18,191 bases of DNA from Victivallales bacterium. GTDB taxonomy: Bacteria > Verrucomicrobiota > Lentisphaeria > Oligosphaerales > Oligosphaeraceae. A model generated the notes under the pieces. It worked only from the letters and a program-made list of their open reading frames with translations. It was not told the origin of the DNA and made no database searches. This document shows, piece by piece, positions 15,048-18,191 of this stretch (the first letter of the stretch is position 1; each line of letters opens with the position of its first letter). A program made the translations under genes and the position numbers. The stretch is taken from positions 1 to 18,191 of the forward strand of contig JAFRLP010000598.1 of assembly GCA_017431185.1 (NCBI GenBank), read 5' to 3'.

Positions 15048-17744
15048 TCAATTCCAATCCACGTCTTCCCGATTGTATTCGGGTTTCACGAGGGAAACAT
15101 ATTCCACGCCCGGGTAGGTGGGGCGGGTTGCGGACATCAGGCGTTCCAGGTCTGCACCGCGCAGTTCCTCCAGCAGTCGGCTGCGCAGACGCTCTCGCTG
15201 TTCCTGCGGATGCGACAGGGCATGGCTGACGTAAGAGCGCATGCCAGGGTCCCCATAGACCAGTTCTGGAAGTTGCGGGGCTATCATGGCCGCCTGGCGC
15301 GTGCGGATGGCCTGCGCCAGCGCACTCCCGTCCCGCCTCTCCGCGCAGATGACCGTCTTGTCCAGTTGCCCGAATATCCCGTGATGGCAGTCCGTGCTGC
15401 CGACGAAGACGGGCAGCCGTCCGCACCTCTGCCATTCGTCGAAGAACTCCAGGTTGCGTTCAATGGCGTCGACGCCAGGGCATTCGGTGGGGGCGGCGGG
15501 CGGGAACCAGTATCGGTTGAAGGCCTTCCCGTAGGTCGTCGGGTGGTTCCACTGCACGATGGCTCCAATCCGGTGCGCCTCCGACTCCAGTTCCTGGAAG
15601 GGACGATTGATTTCAAAATACTCCGTCAGCGGGTAGAAGTTGAGGTGGAATCGATTGTTCATCGTGAGTTCCTCGCCGACTGTGAACTGGTAATTCCAGC
15701 CGGCCTCACGGCAGGCGCGTTGCGCATCCAGCGCGCCGATTACCCCGTTGTGGTCGGTGATGGCCACAAAGTCAAGGCCGACGGAGGCCGCCGACAGCAG
15801 AAGAGTCGTGGGTTTGACGCAGCCGTCGGAGTAGATGGTGTGGGTGTGGGGGTCGCCTACCCACAATGGCGCGGGTGGCATGGCGGGGGCGAACTTCTTG
15901 CACAGGTCGGCGGCGCGCAGACTGCGCAGTTCCTCTATCTGCTGCTCCGTGATGGGCCGTCCAGCCAGCAGCAGCCTGGCGAACCCCATCGCCAGTTCAG
16001 CGGGCGGCGCACAGACCGAGTACACGAGACTGCCCTGACGAACAAACAGGAGTGTGGTGCGGTAGTGGTATTCGGGGCAGTGTCCGGCGGAAACGCTTCC
16101 TGGCGGCGGAGTTCCTGCGCAAAGCGTCATCCCATAGTCCTTGCAGTCGGCGAAGGAAATCTCCGGAATGCCTTGTTTTGCGCCGAAGGCACGAACTGCC
16201 GCAGCCACTTCGCCAGGGGCGTCTGGCTGGACCGCCACCGCGTCCGGCGAGAGTTCCAGCGCCTCGTGCAGCCGCAGTCTCACGCAATCATACAGGTTGT
16301 CCTGGAACAGCAGGCAGACATCGCGGGATGGCTCATAGTCCGTGTACAGCATTCCGCTTTCCGCCGGAATCCCCGTCGCCAGCAGCGACTCATCCCCTTC
16401 GTCCATCGGCCCCTCCGTGACTTCCGGAAACAGGCGGCGCTGGCGCCGCAGGAAGGCGACAGCCTCCTCTGCGGATGCGAATCCGTTGCAGCGGGCGTAG
16501 CCAAAGGGAAGCGAGCCGCTGAACAGGGTAATCTGCGCTTTGCGAGTCAGCCTGCCCTTGGGATATTCGACGGCCAGCCCCTCCGGCGCCAGCCTGGTGA
16601 GTTCCAGCAGCCGCAGGAGAGGCGTTGCCTCCGACGGCAACGCACGCCCCTGAAGGATGGCCAGGCGGCAGCGCACTTCGAGAAGGGCTTTGGACAACTC
16701 GTCCCCAGGGAGGCAGACAGTCGTGTTCAGGAAATCCACGGCGGAGGCGAAGGCAAGCCGTGCCTGGAGCTGCCCAGTGGTGAGCCTCTCATCCAATCCT
16801 GCCAGGAAGTCGGAGCACCCTTCTAGTACAACGACGGGGAGCGCGCGGATGCCCAGGGGGACTCCTTGGGCGGTCGGCTGAAGCACAAGCGCGCAGGCGT
16901 CAGCGCCCAGGTCGTCAGTGCCCTCCAGGTCGCCTCCCTCTGGTGGAAGGGCAGCCTGAAGGAGAACCGTTCCGTCTTTGCCCAGGATGCTGGCCGTCAA
17001 GGAGTCCCCAAGGGGCGCGGCGGAGATGGTCACCCGATGGGCGGCAAAGGTGGCGTGACTCCGCCAGTCCGCATCCAGGCAGCGCTCCGCGCTCTCCTCT
17101 TCCGTGGTCAGGCGGACGGGAAAATAGGAGGCGGGTGCATGGTTGGACATCAGGTCAACTCCACCCAGGTTGAAGATTTGCAGGCGTCCGGCGCCGGATA
17201 GGTGGTTGAGGCGGATTTGCAGGGCGAACTCCCGTCCCTCTCTCCACTCTTCGTCGCCCAGGAAATGTGAGAGCAGCGTGAGGTCCAGGGCGTACCCCTT
17301 CGGGGTGCTTTTGAATGCAAGCCGGACCCATTCGTCCGGACAAGGGACAGGTGTGAAGGCGTGCCATTGCGGGAGGTCACTGCCCTCCTGGGGCGGAGCC
17401 ATCACCAGGTGCGCCAGCGGGAAAGAGGATTTGCCGTAGGTGAGCGGCGCTCCGCAGGGACCCGCCAGGAACAGTTCCATGCTGTCGCCCCGCCAGAGTT
17501 CACCATCCTGGAAGTTGTTGAACGGGGTGGGCGTCTGGACATCAAGGCGAAGTTGAAGCGAGTCGGTTGCCCAGCCGACGTCGCAGGTGGCGGTGAACGA
17601 GCCGTCCCAACCGCCGGAAAGCGCCAGCTGCCAGGCCTCCTGGAACTTCAGGCGACGTGTTCTGCCCTGGCATAGTTGGATTGCAGGATGGTGTCCTGGC
17701 ACGGCAAAACAATTGCCGTTGCCGATGAAAAGCGATTTGGCCAT
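15048..17744 (-). CDS. CBM9-like domain plus PHP-type metallophosphoesterase (CehA/McbA-like)
   Basis: 898 residues. The ATG at 17742-17744 is chosen as the first Met outside the 137-bp repeat; the frame stays open into the repeat, and no clear ribosome site exists. Residues about 30-230 look like a CBM9-like sugar-binding sandwich (ATDSLQLRLDVQTPTPFNNF, then WRGDSMELFLAG). Residues about 240-620 are a poorly known middle region. The PHP domain starts with H633/H635 in DPHTHTIYSDG, continues with AITDHNG, GEELT and NHPTTYG, and ends with D785, H787 and H788 in STDCHHG, a full metal-binding set. PHP enzymes hydrolyse phosphoesters; the CehA/McbA branch is often attached to secreted or glycan-related proteins. 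No signal peptide is visible. It precedes SGNH and CBM-like genes, 99 nt away across a hairpin. Confidence 0.85.
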   Translation of the reverse strand: MAKSLFIGNGNCFAVPGHHPAIQLCQGRTRRLKFQEAWQLALSGGWDGSFTATCDVGWATDSLQLRLDVQTPTPFNNFQDGELWRGDSMELFLAGPCGAPLTYGKSSFPLAHLVMAPPQEGSDLPQWHAFTPVPCPDEWVRLAFKSTPKGYALDLTLLSHFLGDEEWREGREFALQIRLNHLSGAGRLQIFNLGGVDLMSNHAPASYFPVRLTTEEESAERCLDADWRSHATFAAHRVTISAAPLGDSLTASILGKDGTVLLQAALPPEGGDLEGTDDLGADACALVLQPTAQGVPLGIRALPVVVLEGCSDFLAGLDERLTTGQLQARLAFASAVDFLNTTVCLPGDELSKALLEVRCRLAILQGRALPSEATPLLRLLELTRLAPEGLAVEYPKGRLTRKAQITLFSGSLPFGYARCNGFASAEEAVAFLRRQRRLFPEVTEGPMDEGDESLLATGIPAESGMLYTDYEPSRDVCLLFQDNLYDCVRLRLHEALELSPDAVAVQPDAPGEVAAAVRAFGAKQGIPEISFADCKDYGMTLCAGTPPPGSVSAGHCPEYHYRTTLLFVRQGSLVYSVCAPPAELAMGFARLLLAGRPITEQQIEELRSLRAADLCKKFAPAMPPAPLWVGDPHTHTIYSDGCVKPTTLLLSAASVGLDFVAITDHNGVIGALDAQRACREAGWNYQFTVGEELTMNNRFHLNFYPLTEYFEINRPFQELESEAHRIGAIVQWNHPTTYGKAFNRYWFPPAAPTECPGVDAIERNLEFFDEWQRCGRLPVFVGSTDCHHGIFGQLDKTVICAERRDGSALAQAIRTRQAAMIAPQLPELVYGDPGMRSYVSHALSHPQEQRERLRSRLLEELRGADLERLMSATRPTYPGVEYVSLVKPEYNREDVDWN

Positions 17745-17787
17745 GTTGACGTGGAAGGGAAGATTGCAAAATGGAGACAGGAGATAC

Positions 17788-17924
17788 CTATTCAGCCCCC
17801 CCACCTGTTTTGACGTGCGGGGCATCAGATTTGCCACAAGTGTACGACGTGCCAAGTGTGAGACCCCAACCTGCCCGCGAGGCCTCAGGTCTCGCGGATT
17901 GAAGTGGCCTGGGGTTCTGAATAG
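17788..17924. mobile_element. 137-bp dispersed repeat, right copy (MITE-like) with 4-bp flanking direct repeat
   Basis: The ends are near-perfect inverted repeats (CTATTCAG...CCCCA left, TGGGGTTCTGAATAG right). ATAC lies immediately outside both ends (17784-17787 and 17925-17928), as expected of a target-site duplication. A central hairpin at 17875-17897 pairs CCGCGAG with CTCGCGG and can extend to 10 bp with a 3-base loop. It lies 43 nt upstream of the PHP start and could supply or disturb its promoter. No coding capacity and no transposase nearby. Confidence 0.78.
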
Positions 17925-17976
17925 ATACAGCAGGAGAATACTATGCCTGTTTTCGCGCAGATTGCAAATGATCCAT

Positions 17977-18191
17977 TCAACGAAAGTCGTCTGCGCAGTG
18001 GGAGATGGTCAGGGATTTGAGCCGCCCCTGGAAATTGCGTGGCCTTCCGTCCTTGCCGGGGGAGGCGTCCCCGCCGAATGATGCGTGGACATTCCAGAGC
18101 GGCACTCCGCTGACCTGCCAGGACTCCTGGCGGTCGTTGGCTTTCAAGGTCATCGACTCTCCATCGTAGCGCAGAACGAGGCGATTCCAGC
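17977..18191 (-). CDS. C-terminus of a LamG / concanavalin-A-like lectin domain protein (partial)
   Basis: The minus-strand frame is open from the window edge to the TGA at 17977-17979, giving 70 visible residues. It reads WNRLVLRYDGESMTLKAND, then FGGDASPGKD, then NFQGRLKSLTIS. This is the usual last third of a LamG-type sandwich: 'w..lvl.ydg..l.ly', a GG turn, and 'f.G.l..l.i'. The rest lies outside the window. It is probably a secreted glycan-binding or glycoside-degrading protein upstream of the PHP gene; the 137-bp repeat lies between them. Confidence 0.65.
   Translation of the reverse strand, partial: WNRLVLRYDGESMTLKANDRQESWQVSGVPLWNVHASFGGDASPGKDGRPRNFQGRLKSLTISHCADDFR

Noticed and set aside
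14958..16826. 622-codon plus-strand open frame opposite the PHP gene
   Set aside because: The minus strand carries a complete PHP metal-binding set; the plus frame has no recognisable motif.
17761..17968. 10-bp direct repeat AGATTGCAAA on both sides of the right 137-bp element (17761-17770 and 17959-17968)
   Set aside because: It is not adjacent to the element ends, so it cannot be the target duplication; likely chance, and the ATAC pair fits better.
17943..18020. Small plus-strand ORF of 25 codons with AGGAG upstream (MPVFAQIANDPFNESRLRSG...)
   Set aside because: It overlaps the C-terminal coding part of the LamG-like gene on the other strand, has no recognisable product, and one good ribosome-like site is expected by chance.
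1..18191. CRISPR arrays, tRNA and rRNA genes
   Set aside because: No regularly spaced repeats, no tRNA-like cloverleaf and no rRNA motifs were seen.

Overview
The window is GC-rich and almost all genes after base 1862 lie on the minus strand. The protein set suggests a member of the Lentisphaerota (Victivallales-like, often gut-associated): a pseudopilin with the [16 protein letters not shown] head, a DUF4838 glycan-active protein, a GH78-like rhamnosidase, a DUF4886-type SGNH hydrolase, a secreted CBM-like protein, and a CBM9-like/PHP fusion. This assignment is inference from family distribution; no rRNA or other marker gene is present.

Region A (1-1860) is a scrap-yard next to one intact gene. 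The first ~100 bases look like the end of a minus-strand reading frame. They are followed by an interior piece of a sugar-transferase gene (plus strand) and a 58-bp piece of a GNAT acetyltransferase gene. An intact Rpn-type PD-(D/E)XK nuclease gene (796-1824) then follows. The 58-bp GNAT piece recurs as a direct repeat on the other side of the Rpn gene, inside the 3' end of the neighbouring gene.

Region B (1862-8160, minus) reads as one tightly packed operon: ymdB-like phosphoesterase, nrdR, an ATP-cone-like protein split by an in-frame TAA, an MFS transporter, and a 935-residue GH78-like rhamnosidase fused to a GNAT acetyltransferase. Gaps are -4 to 28 nt, apart from the TAA-split gene.

Region C (8372-11193, minus) is a two-gene unit, pseudopilin then DUF4838 protein. 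It is driven by a near-consensus sigma-70-type promoter whose -10 sits inside an inverted repeat.

Region D (11509-17744, minus) holds a CBM9-like/PHP phosphoesterase, an SGNH hydrolase, a secreted CBM-like protein and an AAA-ATPase/PD-(D/E)XK protein. The last three are coupled (4-nt overlap, then an 18-nt gap). The C-terminus of a LamG-like protein enters from the right edge.

Two copies of a ~137-bp repeat with inverted ends and a central hairpin lie on either side of region D (11362-11498 and 17788-17924). The right copy is bounded by a 4-bp direct repeat, so it looks like a MITE-type element. Together the intact genes point to plant or host glycan use (rhamnose release, uptake, deacetylation or ester removal), set beside housekeeping nucleotide control (NrdR) and selfish or recombination-related nucleases.
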